Shown one piece after another: positions 39,518-49,400 of a stretch of 64,000 nucleotides of DNA. The stretch's first letter is position 1; the number at the start of each line of letters is the position of its first letter. This stretch comes from Spirochaetota bacterium (GTDB taxonomy: Bacteria > Spirochaetota > UBA12135 > COTS27 > JAFLEE01): NCBI GenBank assembly GCA_017302015.1, contig JAFLEE010000001.1:1-64000 (forward strand), given 5' to 3'. The notes beneath the pieces were generated by a model. It was given only the letters and a program-made list of their open reading frames with translations. It was not told the origin of the DNA and made no database searches. The translations under genes were made by a program, and so were the position numbers.

Positions 39518-40654
39518 ATGAGACATCTCCTCCCCTGCCTCCTTGGCGCGTCCCTTTGGCTCCTTTCCCTCTACGGCGAAGAGGAGATCGAGTTCCTCAA
39601 ACGAAAAGAGGGGGACCAACTCGTGCTCTCCGTCAGCAATGGGGCCTACTTGCCCATGCAGGTGCGCCTCTCCGGCGCCCTGGCAGGTTACGAGAGCGAC
39701 CATCCCTTCCCCATCCTCGCGACCCTTCCCCCCCGATCGGTCCCCGACTTGGCGCGTCTCACCCCGGCGAAGGGCGCCACGCGACTCTCGATGAAAGTCT
39801 CCCTGGAAGCTTGGCCCGGGGACCCCGGCCGAGTCCCCGATACGAACGTCACTTACCTCTTCCCCTGGGCCCACGGAGTGCGCCATGCCGTGGGGCAGGG
39901 CTACGGGGGCGCCTTCTCCCACCAGGGGCTCAAGGCCCTCGACTTCGATCTCGCCGAGGGCGAGGCGATCCATGCCGCGCGCGGCGGCATCGTCGTGCGC
40001 ATCCTGAGCAATTTCACCCGGGGTGGGCTCGATCCCGCCCTCATCTCCCAGGGAAATATCCTCGATGTTCTCCACGACGATGGCACCGTGGCCCATTACG
40101 ACCATTTGCGCGCCCACGGCACCGTGCGCCGCCTCGGCGAGCACGTGGCCGCCGGCGATCTCTTGGCCTATTGCGGTCACACGGGCTACGGTTCTGGGGC
40201 CCACCTTCACTTCGAGGTGACCCGGGCCCGAGCCGCCGAGAAGCCCCTGGCGATCCCCACTTTTTTCGCCGGGCCCGGCGGCCAGCGGCTCGTCGCGGAG
40301 GAAGGCCTCTGGTACACGGCCCTCCACCCCGGGAAGCCACCGGTCAAGGCGCCGCCGCCCATCGAAACCCTTTTCCGCGAGTGGTCCGCCCTCACCAACG
40401 CCGTGGCCCGAACGGGAAGCGTCCAACTCCGCGGCGAACAACGCGAAGACCGCTTCCTACTGTACATCCAGAACGGCTATGACCGCCAAATCACCCTCAA
40501 GATCACGTTGGAATCCAAAAATCTAGGGCCGCTCACGGAGGCGGGAAACCCCGTTCTCTGCCCGGCCCTATGCGAGACCCTTTTTGGCGTCTACCGGGTG
40601 CTTCGGGCTGGGGAAAAGATCCGCTACGGGATGAGCTACGAATTGCTGCCGTGA
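39518..40654 (+). CDS. Exported M23-family (LytM-like) peptidase
   Basis: The 378-aa product has a signal peptide (residues 1-~19, LLPCLLGASLWLLSLYG). Its M23 zinc-endopeptidase core includes FSHQGLKALDFDL (HxxxxxxxD ligands), GNILDVLHDDGTVAHYDHL, the VAAGDLLAYCGHTGYG turn and HLHFEV with the last zinc histidine. The insertions and the missing G in the usual NHP motif are minor. It could cleave peptidoglycan cross-bridges or be an outer-surface LytM factor. TACAAT lies one base before the ATG, too close to be its -10. Confidence 0.85.
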   Translation: MRHLLPCLLGASLWLLSLYGEEEIEFLKRKEGDQLVLSVSNGAYLPMQVRLSGALAGYESDHPFPILATLPPRSVPDLARLTPAKGATRLSMKVSLEAWPGDPGRVPDTNVTYLFPWAHGVRHAVGQGYGGAFSHQGLKALDFDLAEGEAIHAARGGIVVRILSNFTRGGLDPALISQGNILDVLHDDGTVAHYDHLRAHGTVRRLGEHVAAGDLLAYCGHTGYGSGAHLHFEVTRARAAEKPLAIPTFFAGPGGQRLVAEEGLWYTALHPGKPPVKAPPPIETLFREWSALTNAVARTGSVQLRGEQREDRFLLYIQNGYDRQITLKITLESKNLGPLTEAGNPVLCPALCETLFGVYRVLRAGEKIRYGMSYELLP

Positions 40655-40673
40655 GCCGACGGCGCGCCGACCG

Positions 40674-42137
40674 CTATTCGCCGAGGCCCGTCTTCTTGTA
40701 ATAGGCCTTCAGGAACGGGTTGTCGACGAGGGAGAGCGGCACCTTCTTCCCGGCCGCCTTCGCCGCGTCGATCGTCTTCTGGCGCGCCAGGGCCTGCTCG
40801 AACCGCGGTTTCATCTCGAGGTGGACCTTCATGAAGCCGGCGATGTGCTCGTTGATGGCCCCGTCGATGGCCGCGACGGCCTCCTCGGCGCTCATGAGGT
40901 CGTTCATGAAGCTCTGGATGGAGAGGTTCTCGATGCGCGAATATTTCTGGTATTGGGCGTAGGGGGTGATATCCCGGGGGAGGGCGTAATTGTTGGCGAT
41001 GTCGCGGCAGGCGGCCTGCATGGCCCACTCGTTGGTGTAGCCCTTGGGGCGCAGGAACTCTTCGCGGTCCATGAACTTGGGATTGGGGGGGATGCCGTCG
41101 CTATCGTTGACCACGTGCATGTTGTACTCGTCGCTGCGCAGGAAGCCGAGGAAATAGATGGCCGCCTCGCGCTGGCGGGAGCCCGCGTAGAGCACCGCGG
41201 CTCGGGTGGTGGAGAACACGTTGGGGAAGCCGCCGTGGGGATAGACGATCTGCGCCCATTCCGGCCGGTTGGCCATCTGGCGCATCTGGATCATCGCCCA
41301 CCGGCCGGTATCGACCATGCCGAAGTTCCCCTTGTTCAGGAGCTGGTAGCTCAACCCGCCGTAGCCGTATTCCGTGGCGAAGGAGGCCATCTCCGCCGCC
41401 GTCGGCGCGAGGTGGTCCTTGTAGACCCACTTGTAATTGAGGCGCAGAACCCGCACGAACTCCTTGCGGTTGCCGCCGGAAGCCGTCAGGGTCTCGTTGA
41501 AATAGGAGACGCCCACGCTGCGGCGCATGGCCTCCTGGTTGATGGAGGCGGCGTAGAAGACGTCCCGCCGCTTCCCGACGTTCGCCCGCTCCACGAACTC
41601 CTTCCCGTGCTTCTCGAAGGCGTCGAAATCCATGAGGAACGACGGCGGGGCCATGCCGTGGCGGCGGAAGACGTCGACGTTGACGAGGTAGCCGGCGATG
41701 CCCAGGTTGCAGGGGAACGCGATCTGCTTGCCGTCGGCGAGGATGTCCGGCAGGAGGCTCGGGAACAATCCCGAATCGGGGTACCCGAAGCGCGCCTCCA
41801 GGTTCGTCACCGCCTGTATGATCCCCATGTTGTAGAAATAGCGGAACCAGGTGCTGCCGGCATCGATGCAATCGCCCGCGACCCCGGTGACCCCCTGCAC
41901 GATGGTCTTGTTGACGCCCTGGTTGTTCACGTCGACGCGCAAGTCGATGTCTTGATACCCCCGTTTCTTCAACCAGGAGCGGAACAGGGCGATCTGCTCG
42001 ACGCGCGCCGGGTTGGCGTCGGTCACCCAGTAGATGACGGGCAGGTCGCCCCCGCGGAACTTCTGGTCGAACTTGTAGTTCATGTACTGGGAGAAGGCGA
42101 TGAGCACCGCCAACAGGCCGAGGAATAGGTTCTGCAT
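40674..42137 (-). CDS. Membrane-anchored solute-binding protein, copy 1
   Basis: The 487-aa protein is a family 1 extracellular solute-binding protein of the ABC sugar type. It starts with an uncleaved-looking hydrophobic segment (about residues 4-20) that ends YKFDQKF with no lipobox or signal-peptidase site. The signature VIYWVTDANPARVEQIALF follows. It shares nearly every motif with the next gene, including DCIDAGSTW, TAAEMASFA and SDGIPPNPKFMD. No permease or ATPase gene flanks it. AAGGAG supports the ATG. It is 24 bases downstream of copy 2, in the same operon. Confidence 0.8.
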   Translation of the reverse strand: MQNLFLGLLAVLIAFSQYMNYKFDQKFRGGDLPVIYWVTDANPARVEQIALFRSWLKKRGYQDIDLRVDVNNQGVNKTIVQGVTGVAGDCIDAGSTWFRYFYNMGIIQAVTNLEARFGYPDSGLFPSLLPDILADGKQIAFPCNLGIAGYLVNVDVFRRHGMAPPSFLMDFDAFEKHGKEFVERANVGKRRDVFYAASINQEAMRRSVGVSYFNETLTASGGNRKEFVRVLRLNYKWVYKDHLAPTAAEMASFATEYGYGGLSYQLLNKGNFGMVDTGRWAMIQMRQMANRPEWAQIVYPHGGFPNVFSTTRAAVLYAGSRQREAAIYFLGFLRSDEYNMHVVNDSDGIPPNPKFMDREEFLRPKGYTNEWAMQAACRDIANNYALPRDITPYAQYQKYSRIENLSIQSFMNDLMSAEEAVAAIDGAINEHIAGFMKVHLEMKPRFEQALARQKTIDAAKAAGKKVPLSLVDNPFLKAYYKKTGLGE

Positions 42138-42161
42138 CGAATGGCTCCTTGGGCGCGGGCC

Positions 42162-43625
42162 CTATTCTCCGAGGCCCTTGTCTTTGTAGTAGCGGGCCAG
42201 GAACGGGTTGTCGACGAGGGCGAGGGGGATCTTCTGTCCGGCCGCCTTGGCGGCGTCGATCTTCTTCTGGCGCTCCTGGGCCGCCTGGAAGGCCGACCGA
42301 AGGTCGGGGTGGGTGCGCATGAAGCGGTCGAGCTCGTCGTTGACCCCCTGCTCGATGAGGGCGACCGCCTGCTCGGCGGTGGTGAGGCGGTTCATGAAAC
42401 CCTGGATCGCCAGGGACTCGGCCCGGTTGTACTTCTGGAAGAGGGCGAACGGGCTGATGTCGCGGGGGAAGGCGTAATCGTTGGCGATGCGCCGGCTCGA
42501 GGCGTGCATGGCCCACTCGTTCGTCTTCCCCGCGGGCTTCAGGAACTCGTCGGTGTCCATGAATTTCGGGTTCGGGGGGATGCCGTCGCTGTCGCGCACC
42601 ACGTGCATGTTGTAGTCGTCGCTGCGCAGGAAGGCCAGGAAATGGACGGCGGCGTCGCGGTTCTTCGTCCCCGCGTAGAGCACCGCGGCGCGGGTGGTGG
42701 CCATGGCGTTGGGGTAGCCGCCGTGGGGATAGAGCACCTGGGCCCACTGCACGGGGTTCTTCATCTTGCGCATCTGGATCATCGCCCAGCGCCCGGTCTC
42801 GACCATCCCGAAATTCCCCTTGCAGAGGAGCTGGTACTGGAGACCGCCGTAGCCCTGCTCCACCGAGAACGAGGCCATTTCGGCCGCCGTGGGCACGAGG
42901 TGGTCGGTGTAGGTCCACTTGAACATGAGGTTGAGCACGTCGACGAACTCTTTGCGGTTGATGGCGCTGCGGGTGAGCGTCTCGTTGAAATGGGTCACCC
43001 CGAGGCTGCGGCGCATGGCCTCGTGGCTAATGGCCCCGGCGAAGAACGTCTCGCGGCGCCGCCCGGCGTTCGCCTTCTCGACGAACTCCTTGCCGAGGCG
43101 CTCGAAGGTCGCGAAATCCATGAGGAACGGGGGCGTCTCCATCCCGTACTTCTTGAACACATCGGCGTTGACCAGGTAGCCCGCGATCCCGAGATTGCAG
43201 GGGAAGGCGATCTGCTTCCCGTCGACGAAGATGTCGCTTCGGATGCAGGGGAAGAGCCCGTCATCGGGGTAGCCGAAGCGCTTCTCGAGGTTGGTCACCG
43301 GGCTGATGATGCCCATGCTGTAGAAATAGCGGATCCAGGTGCTGCCCGCGTCGATGCAGTCGCCGGCCACCCCGGTGACGCCCTGCACCACGGTCTTTTG
43401 GGCCCCCTGGTTGTTCACATCCAGGCGGAGGTCGATGTCTTGATAGCCCCGCTTCTTCAGCCATGATTTGAAGAGCGCGATCTGCTCGATGCGCGCGGGG
43501 TTGGGATCGGTGACCCAATAGATGACGGGCGCGCCCCCCTGGCCGATGGCGCCCGAGAAGCGCCAGCTCATGAACAGGGAGAAGGCGATGAGGGAAGCGA
43601 GAAAACCGGTGAATAGCCAACGCAT
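42162..43625 (-). CDS. Membrane-anchored solute-binding protein, copy 2
   Basis: The product is also exactly 487 aa and is a clear tandem paralogue of the preceding gene. It has an N-terminal hydrophobic anchor (about residues 3-18), VIYWVTDPNPARIEQIALF, DCIDAGSTWIRY, FPCNLGIAGYLVN, PTAAEMASFS and a C-terminal LVDNPFLARYYKDKGLGE. The ligand is probably a sugar or oligosaccharide. AGGAG lies upstream of the ATG at 43625. It is the first gene after a clear promoter (43675-43703). A partner permease must lie elsewhere if these feed an ABC importer. Confidence 0.8.
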   Translation of the reverse strand: MRWLFTGFLASLIAFSLFMSWRFSGAIGQGGAPVIYWVTDPNPARIEQIALFKSWLKKRGYQDIDLRLDVNNQGAQKTVVQGVTGVAGDCIDAGSTWIRYFYSMGIISPVTNLEKRFGYPDDGLFPCIRSDIFVDGKQIAFPCNLGIAGYLVNADVFKKYGMETPPFLMDFATFERLGKEFVEKANAGRRRETFFAGAISHEAMRRSLGVTHFNETLTRSAINRKEFVDVLNLMFKWTYTDHLVPTAAEMASFSVEQGYGGLQYQLLCKGNFGMVETGRWAMIQMRKMKNPVQWAQVLYPHGGYPNAMATTRAAVLYAGTKNRDAAVHFLAFLRSDDYNMHVVRDSDGIPPNPKFMDTDEFLKPAGKTNEWAMHASSRRIANDYAFPRDISPFALFQKYNRAESLAIQGFMNRLTTAEQAVALIEQGVNDELDRFMRTHPDLRSAFQAAQERQKKIDAAKAAGQKIPLALVDNPFLARYYKDKGLGE

Positions 43626-43674
43626 GGAGACTCCTGGTCGGAAATCGGGGGCGGCGCAGCCGCGGGGCCGCCCT

Positions 43675-43703
43675 ATTTTACGACAGGGCGCGATTCCCGA
43701 CAA
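43675..43703 (-). promoter_or_regulatory. Promoter of the binding-protein pair
   Basis: On the minus strand TTGTCG (43698-43703) and TAAAAT (43675-43680) are 17 bp apart. The leader of about 40 bases ends in the AGGAG before the ATG at 43625. Confidence 0.7.
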
Positions 43704-43723
43704 TTGCGGGATCCCCCGAGGGG

Positions 43724-43906
43724 CTATTTCTCGAAGAGGGCCTCGAGGGTCCAGGCGGCGGCGCGCTTGGCCTGGGATTTTCCCTCGCCCAAGGCCGCCC
43801 GGCCCGCCGCACGACCCTCGGGCGTCACCGCGATCCACCCCTGCCAAAGGGCCAGCGCGGCGAGGGCCGCGAACAGCAAAACGACCAGGAGGATTTTTTT
43901 GAACAT
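43724..43906 (-). CDS. Small single-pass membrane protein
   Basis: A 60-aa product with one hydrophobic helix (about residues 4-22) and a basic/amphipathic tail (GKSQAKRAAAWTLEALFEK). GGAGGGGG before the ATG supports translation. It lies 52 bases after the small lipoprotein gene and may be the last gene of that surface operon. Confidence 0.5.
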   Translation of the reverse strand: MFKKILLVVLLFAALAALALWQGWIAVTPEGRAAGRAALGEGKSQAKRAAAWTLEALFEK

Positions 43907-43958
43907 GGCGCCCCCTCCATCATCGGGAGGGGAGCGGAAAAGCCTTAAGAGATCTCGC

Positions 43959-44111
43959 CTAGCGCTTGCGGTTCTCGTATTCCTTGAGGCGCTGGTTGGC
44001 GTCGGTCTTCTTCAGGTCGTCATCGTCGACCACGGCCTTCTCCATCGCCTTGCAGCCGACAAGGAAGAGGAACACGGAGGCGAGCAGGAGCCAGAGCAGA
44101 TGCTTCTTCAT
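43959..44111 (-). CDS. Small lipoprotein
   Basis: A 50-aa product with a typical lipoprotein signal: MKKHLLWLLLASVFLFLVGC, with the lipobox LVGC. The mature part is about 30 charged residues (DDDDLKKTDANQRLKEYENRKR) that could form a helix. The ATG at 44111 begins the lysine-rich signal; it sits ten bases after the PorV-like gene, so the two are likely co-expressed. Confidence 0.7.
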   Translation of the reverse strand: MKKHLLWLLLASVFLFLVGCKAMEKAVVDDDDLKKTDANQRLKEYENRKR

Positions 44112-44121
44112 GGCGTGACTC

Positions 44122-45159
44122 TCAGAGTTTCGCGCTGACATTGATCGCCAGCGTCTGGATGGAGGTGCCGAGTTGGGTTTCGGTGGGGAGCCACTTGAAC
44201 GCCAGATCGACGTCGGCGACGAATTTATCCATCTGCAGGTGGAGGCCCATGCCCACGCCCATGTGGAAAGCGTCCGTGGTGCTGAGGCCCACGCCCAAGC
44301 GCAGATAGATCAAATCGAGGAAATTGGCTTCGAGGGACCCGCGACCGCCGAAGGCGAGCGAGCCGTTGGTGGTGGAGATCGGGGGGCCGACCAGGGTGGC
44401 GTCGAGGGCGGGGGTGAGCACGACAAAGCGCCCCAAATTGATGTCGTATCGTCCGCCCAAGGCCATCTGCATGTCGTTCCCCTCCACCAGGCTGGGCGAG
44501 GAAACCAGCGCGTTGCTGGAGGCGCCATAGCCGAAGGGGAGGATATTGACGGCGCTGAACCCGAGCCATAGCCCCGGCTTGAACAGCTGGGCCTGAAGCC
44601 CCACATCTGTGTTGAAGATGTTGAATTGTCGCTTGAGATCGTTCGGAAGCGCCGGGATGCCGAGTTCGCCGTTGTACTTGTAGGACGCGTCGAACACCTT
44701 GAGGCGCACGCCGAGGATGAGGTCTTGGATCTTGGCCTTGCGGAAGGCGTTGAGTTTCCCGAAATTGAACGTGCCGGCGACGCCGACGGTCATGAGTTCG
44801 TAGACGCCGGCCAGGGGGCGGTTGTAGAGCGAGATGCCGAAGGTGGAGAGCACGGCCTTCTTCACGGTGACCACGGGACTCACGATGCTCACGTGGAAGT
44901 CCATGATCTCCTGGCCCTGGGGCAGGATGCCGGGGAAATGCATGTTGTAGCCGGCCACGAAACTCAGCGAGGTGACCCCTCCGATGGTGGCGGGGTTCCC
45001 GTACATGTCGGGCATCCCGTTGAGGGCGGCGACCGTATTGGCCAGGGCGACGACCCGAGCGTTGGGGTCGAGCATCACCACTTCCGCCCCCGACCAGGGG
45101 GCGAGGGCCAGAGCGAGGGCAAGGGCGAGGCATCGGGGCGGGGTGTGAAAAACTTTCAT
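44122..45159 (-). CDS. PorV/UPF0164-like outer-membrane protein
   Basis: The 345-aa product has a signal peptide (about residues 1-25) and the opening typical of PorV/PorQ-like and UPF0164 barrels: DPNARVVALANTVAALNGMP, followed by MYGNPATIGG and SLSFVAGYNMHF. The rest is alternating beta strands (VVLTPALDATLVG; LRLGVGLSTTDAF) ending in a short strand, as in FadL-related outer-membrane barrels. It follows the FlgD/T9SS-like gene by 14 bases. In Bacteroidetes PorV works with type IX secretion; no other T9SS gene is seen here. Confidence 0.75.
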   Translation of the reverse strand: MKVFHTPPRCLALALALALAPWSGAEVVMLDPNARVVALANTVAALNGMPDMYGNPATIGGVTSLSFVAGYNMHFPGILPQGQEIMDFHVSIVSPVVTVKKAVLSTFGISLYNRPLAGVYELMTVGVAGTFNFGKLNAFRKAKIQDLILGVRLKVFDASYKYNGELGIPALPNDLKRQFNIFNTDVGLQAQLFKPGLWLGFSAVNILPFGYGASSNALVSSPSLVEGNDMQMALGGRYDINLGRFVVLTPALDATLVGPPISTTNGSLAFGGRGSLEANFLDLIYLRLGVGLSTTDAFHMGVGMGLHLQMDKFVADVDLAFKWLPTETQLGTSIQTLAINVSAKL

Positions 45160-45172
45160 TCGCGACTCTCCC

Positions 45173-46297
45173 TTATTGTCCCATCACCATGAACGAACCC
45201 TTGTAATTCCGGGTATCGGAGGTTCCGATCTTGAGGACGTAGACGTAGACCCCCGGGGGGGCCAAGCGCCCCTCTTTGGTGATCCCGTCCCAGATCACGC
45301 TGGTGCCCAGCGTGGACTGGCTCTCGAAGATGGATCGCCCGCGGAGGTCATAGATGATGAACCTCACCGCCTCCGCGCTCTCGTTCTGGAAAGTGCAGTG
45401 GAAATTGCGGAACAGGGGGTCGGTGCTCACCGGTACGATGAGGCGGCTCGAGACGACGGCCTGCTCCGTGTTGGGGTTCACGTTTCCCCAGCCCTTGTAG
45501 ACGATGCCGAGATTGCCCTCTTCCGAGACGAGGGCGCTGAGCGCGATATATTGGGGACCCAGCTCGTAAAAAGTGTTCCGCGGGACCCAGGTGCGGCCGT
45601 CCCAGGTGGCGATGGAGAGATCGAATCGGTTGGTGAGGTGGAGGTTCGTCCCCGCGAAGCCCGGGACCGCGATGAACGCGGTGTTCGTGAGTTGGAGGAA
45701 GTACTTCACGCGGAAGGAAACCGGCAGGAGCAGGGTCCCGTTGGAGTCGTTGTCGGTCAGTTGATATTCCATGTAGGCCTTGCCGCGGAAGCGGTAGGTG
45801 GCCACGCTGGAATTGGTGATCAAGATGAACGAGAAGGTCATATTGGAGGCGAGGGCATTGCTGGGGAAAATCACCCGGGCGTCGGCCGTCCCGAGGGTGC
45901 GGGACTGCACAGGGCCGAGATTCCCGATATAGAAGGAACTATTGGACATCTGGCTATTGCTGAGGAGGGTCAGGCTGCGCGTCACGGAATAATTGGTGGC
46001 CGCGTAGGCGATGGTGATCACGTAATTGTAGGGATACCCGTAGAACAACGCTTGATCGTCGAGGAAGATCCCGGGCGAGAGTTGGTTGCTGGCCACGGCC
46101 TTTTCGATCCCATTGGCCGTCACCGTCAGGGTGTAGGGGTCGACGATGGTGGGGTCATACGCGGGGAAAAGGGTGATCAAGGCCCCCGTATTCGTCTGGA
46201 CGAGGGTGGCCCCGTTCAGGTCGTAGGTGATGCCCGCCCAGGCAGACGCCAAGGTCACGGCCACACAGGTCAGAGTCAACCGTAAGTTACGGTACAA
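45173..46297 (-). CDS. Exported protein with FlgD-like/T9SS-like C-terminal domain
   Basis: The 374-aa protein has a signal peptide (MYRNLRLTLTCVAVTLASAWA). Its beta-rich body has no recognised domain. The C-terminal region of about 70 residues (IIYDLRGRSIFESQS; WDGITKEGRLAPPGVYVYVL) is the FlgD-Ig-like or type-A T9SS sorting fold. Start is TTG at 46297, required to keep the signal peptide, with GCGGGGGCG just upstream. It heads an operon with the PorV-like gene, which makes cell-surface export plausible. The combination resembles surface proteins of uncultured phyla that share this C-terminal fold without gliding motility. Confidence 0.7.
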   Translation of the reverse strand: MYRNLRLTLTCVAVTLASAWAGITYDLNGATLVQTNTGALITLFPAYDPTIVDPYTLTVTANGIEKAVASNQLSPGIFLDDQALFYGYPYNYVITIAYAATNYSVTRSLTLLSNSQMSNSSFYIGNLGPVQSRTLGTADARVIFPSNALASNMTFSFILITNSSVATYRFRGKAYMEYQLTDNDSNGTLLLPVSFRVKYFLQLTNTAFIAVPGFAGTNLHLTNRFDLSIATWDGRTWVPRNTFYELGPQYIALSALVSEEGNLGIVYKGWGNVNPNTEQAVVSSRLIVPVSTDPLFRNFHCTFQNESAEAVRFIIYDLRGRSIFESQSTLGTSVIWDGITKEGRLAPPGVYVYVLKIGTSDTRNYKGSFMVMGQ

Positions 46298-46332
46298 AGC
46301 GCCCCCGCTCGTTTCAAAACGTTTTCATTCTT

Positions 46333-46361
46333 ATTTTAATGAAAAAGTTTTATTCATGCAA
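46333..46361 (-). promoter_or_regulatory. Promoter of the surface-protein operon
   Basis: On the minus strand TTGCAT (46356-46361) and TAAAAT (46333-46338) are 17 bp apart. The leader is about 30 bases to the TTG start at 46297. Confidence 0.65.
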
Positions 46362-46483
46362 ATTCCCCGATCCCCGGCGAATTCGAATATTTGCCGAGTT
46401 GGGGGCCCCGAAGACCGTTTCGGCCGACACCGTTCGGTGAAATCCCGAAAATGCCCCTTTCGGTTTGCATATTACGATCGGGC

Positions 46484-49400
46484 ATGGCGGGCGACCCGGA
46501 TCTTGATGGCGAAATCAGGGAATTGGAGCGAGAAGCCCGGGAAATGGCCGGAGCCCTCCAGGAGTACTCCGACCAAAGCCTCGCCCTAAACCCCTCCAAT
46601 CCGGTGGAAAAGGTCAAGCCCCGCCTTTCCACCCCTGAAATCACACCCCAGATCCCCGAAACTCCGCTAAGCCCCTATATCCGGGTGGTGGTTTCCGAAG
46701 ACTCCATGGTCGCCCATCTCTTTATCTATCCCCCGGAGGGGGCCAAAGTTCCGGCTAGCCACGAGGCGGTCCTCACCGCCATCCGCCAGAAGGGCGTCGT
46801 CTATGGGTTGGAAATGGCGGCGGTTACGGGCGCGGTCGACACCTTCAACGCCCAATTCCGCCCGGTGATGCAGGCGCTCATCGCAAAGGGCACGCACCCA
46901 CAACCCGGTAAAAATGCCGTCTTCGAGCCCGCGGTTGAATTCCTGGTTCGCGCCGCGTTCCAGATACGGTTCCCCGAAATACCCCTTCCCCCCGACGAAG
47001 CTAAATTCGCCCGGGTCGACGGTCCCGGCTTACTGGGATGGATCACCCCCGAAACCAAGGGCACCCCGGGCAGCACGGTCCTTGGGAAAAAAATTCCCGC
47101 TGAAAGCGGCGCCGCGGCCATCAAAGTACTCCAGCCGATCGCCCAAGAAAAGCAGGGGGAGCGGATCGCCCTGCGCGTGAGGGCCGCCTGCGCCCTCCAG
47201 TGGACGGAGAGCCAGCTTCGAACGATCCCGATCCCGAAGGCCAAGGCGGGAAAGGGCGCGGGGGAAGCCGCGCCGAAGGGCGCCCTCCCCGCCGAACCCT
47301 CCAAGCCCCAGATCCCGGTGCTCTCCCTCGTCATCGCCGAAAACCATATGGCGGCCTGGCTGACCCTACGGCCTCCCGAAGGCAGGTCCGTTCTCCTCGA
47401 TTCCAAGGCGGTCACGGCCTGGCTGCGCAAGGGCGGGCTCCGCTACGGCATCGATGGCGCGGCCGTCTCCTCCTTGGTGCAGGAATACAACCAAGCCCCC
47501 AACACCATCGAGCAACGCCTCGTGGCCCAGGGGATCCTTCCCCAAAATGGCGATGACGCCCTCCTGGAACTCGCCATCCCCTTCACCCCCCGATCGGTAT
47601 TCCATAAGGACAACCCAGACCTCCCCATGCCCGAACCCGTGGGAGAGGAATTCTACGCGCTGGTCGAGGAGAAGACGCTCCTCGCCAGGATCAAGTCCGA
47701 GACGCGGGGAAAGGCCGGCATCACCGTGAAGGGGCTGCGTCTGGCGGGCCGCAACGGCGTGAATCCCTTCCGGGCCGGGAGCGGGGCCCTGAGTTCCCGC
47801 AGCGAGCGGGGCGCGGTCCTCACGGCGAAGATCGGCGGCATCGCCATCCGCCGGGGGAACGAGTTCCGGGTGATCGATCTCCCCAAACCGCAGGCGGAGA
47901 GCGAGAAGCTCCTCGCCGCCATCCCCGAAGTCGAGATCTCCCCCGACCTCCTTTCCGCGAGCCTTTCCATCCATCCCCCCGAGGGTCCCTCCAGGCCCCT
48001 CGACTACAAGTACCTCGCGGCGTTCCTGAAGCAGAAGGGCGTGCGCGTCGGCCTCAAGGAAGGCGCGCTTCGCGAGATCATCGAGCGCTACAATAGCCAT
48101 CCCCAGCGGATCCCCCCGCAGCCCGTGGCCGCGGGCATGCCGATGACCCCGGGAACCGACGCCCGCCTCGAGGTCGCCCACGGCTTCGTCGACCAGCCGA
48201 CCTTCCTCCGGGCCCACCCCGGGCGGCCGATCCCCGAGGGGTTCCCCGACCGCCATTTCAAGCTGGTCAACCCCGGCGAGATCGTCGCCGTGCTGGTCCC
48301 CGAGACGCGGGGAAAGAACGGGATGACCGTCGGGGGCGTGGCCATCACGGCGATGAACGGGTCCAATCCCTTCACCATGCGCGGCGGGCTCGTACCTCGG
48401 CGCACGGAGGGTCGGGTGGAACTCATCGCGCGGCTTACGGGCCTCGCGGTGCACGATGGCAACGCCGTGGCGGTCATCGAGTACCAGCACGTGGGGGTGC
48501 AAGTCCGGCTGGAAGAGGACGATTTCAAGGCGAGTTGCCAACTCCTCCCCCCCGCGGGGCTCTGCCTCCCCCTGCAGGTCCAGGAGGTGCACGAGGCGAT
48601 CAAGAGGGCGGGGGTGAGCTACGGCGTCGCCTGGAAGACCATCGACCAGGAGGTGCTCGCCTACCAGGCCCAGCCCGGCCTCAGGCAATTCATCTGCGCC
48701 ATCGGGGATCGGCCCGAGAACGGCTTGGACGGCCGGCTTGATTTCCTCATCGACATCGACCTCCGACCCGTGCTCACCCCCGACCCCAACGGGCGCATCG
48801 ACTACCGCTTCCAGCGCAACCTCATCCTCGTGAAGGCGGGGATGCGCGTGGCCACCGTGACCCCCCCGACCCCGGGCACGAAGCACGGGGTGACGGTGCG
48901 GGCCCGGGACGTGCGGGCCGAAGACGGGAAGCCCGTGCGCCTGACCCTCTTCGACGGGCTGACGGAGACGGAGGACCGGGGCGTGAAGGTCATCACCGCC
49001 TCCAAAGACGGGGAACTCAGCTGGGATTCCAAGCGGGCCGAAATGCGCGTCTCCAGCCACAAGACCGTGGAGGCCGTCGACCTCGCCCTGGGCAACCTGA
49101 AATTCATCGGCAACGTGACGGTGCAGCGGAACATCGAGGACGGCATGACCGTGGAGGTCGAGGGCGATCTCATCGTGAAGGGGATGGTCCTCGGCGCCAA
49201 GGTCACCGTCGACGGCAACCTCGCCTGCGAGGGGGGCATCATCACGAAGGAGGGCGGTTTCGTGACCGCCACCAAGGACGTGCGCGCGCGCTTCGTGGAG
49301 AACTCCACCATCAAGGCCGGCGGGGCCGTGGTCATCGAGCGGGCGATCCTCCATAGCCGCGTCTATAGCCTCGAGACCATCACCGCCATCAGCGCGCGCA

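Noticed and set aside
46391-46483. Earlier in-frame start for the FapA protein
   Set aside because: The extra residues look non-coding, and the start at 46484 fits the -10 spacing.
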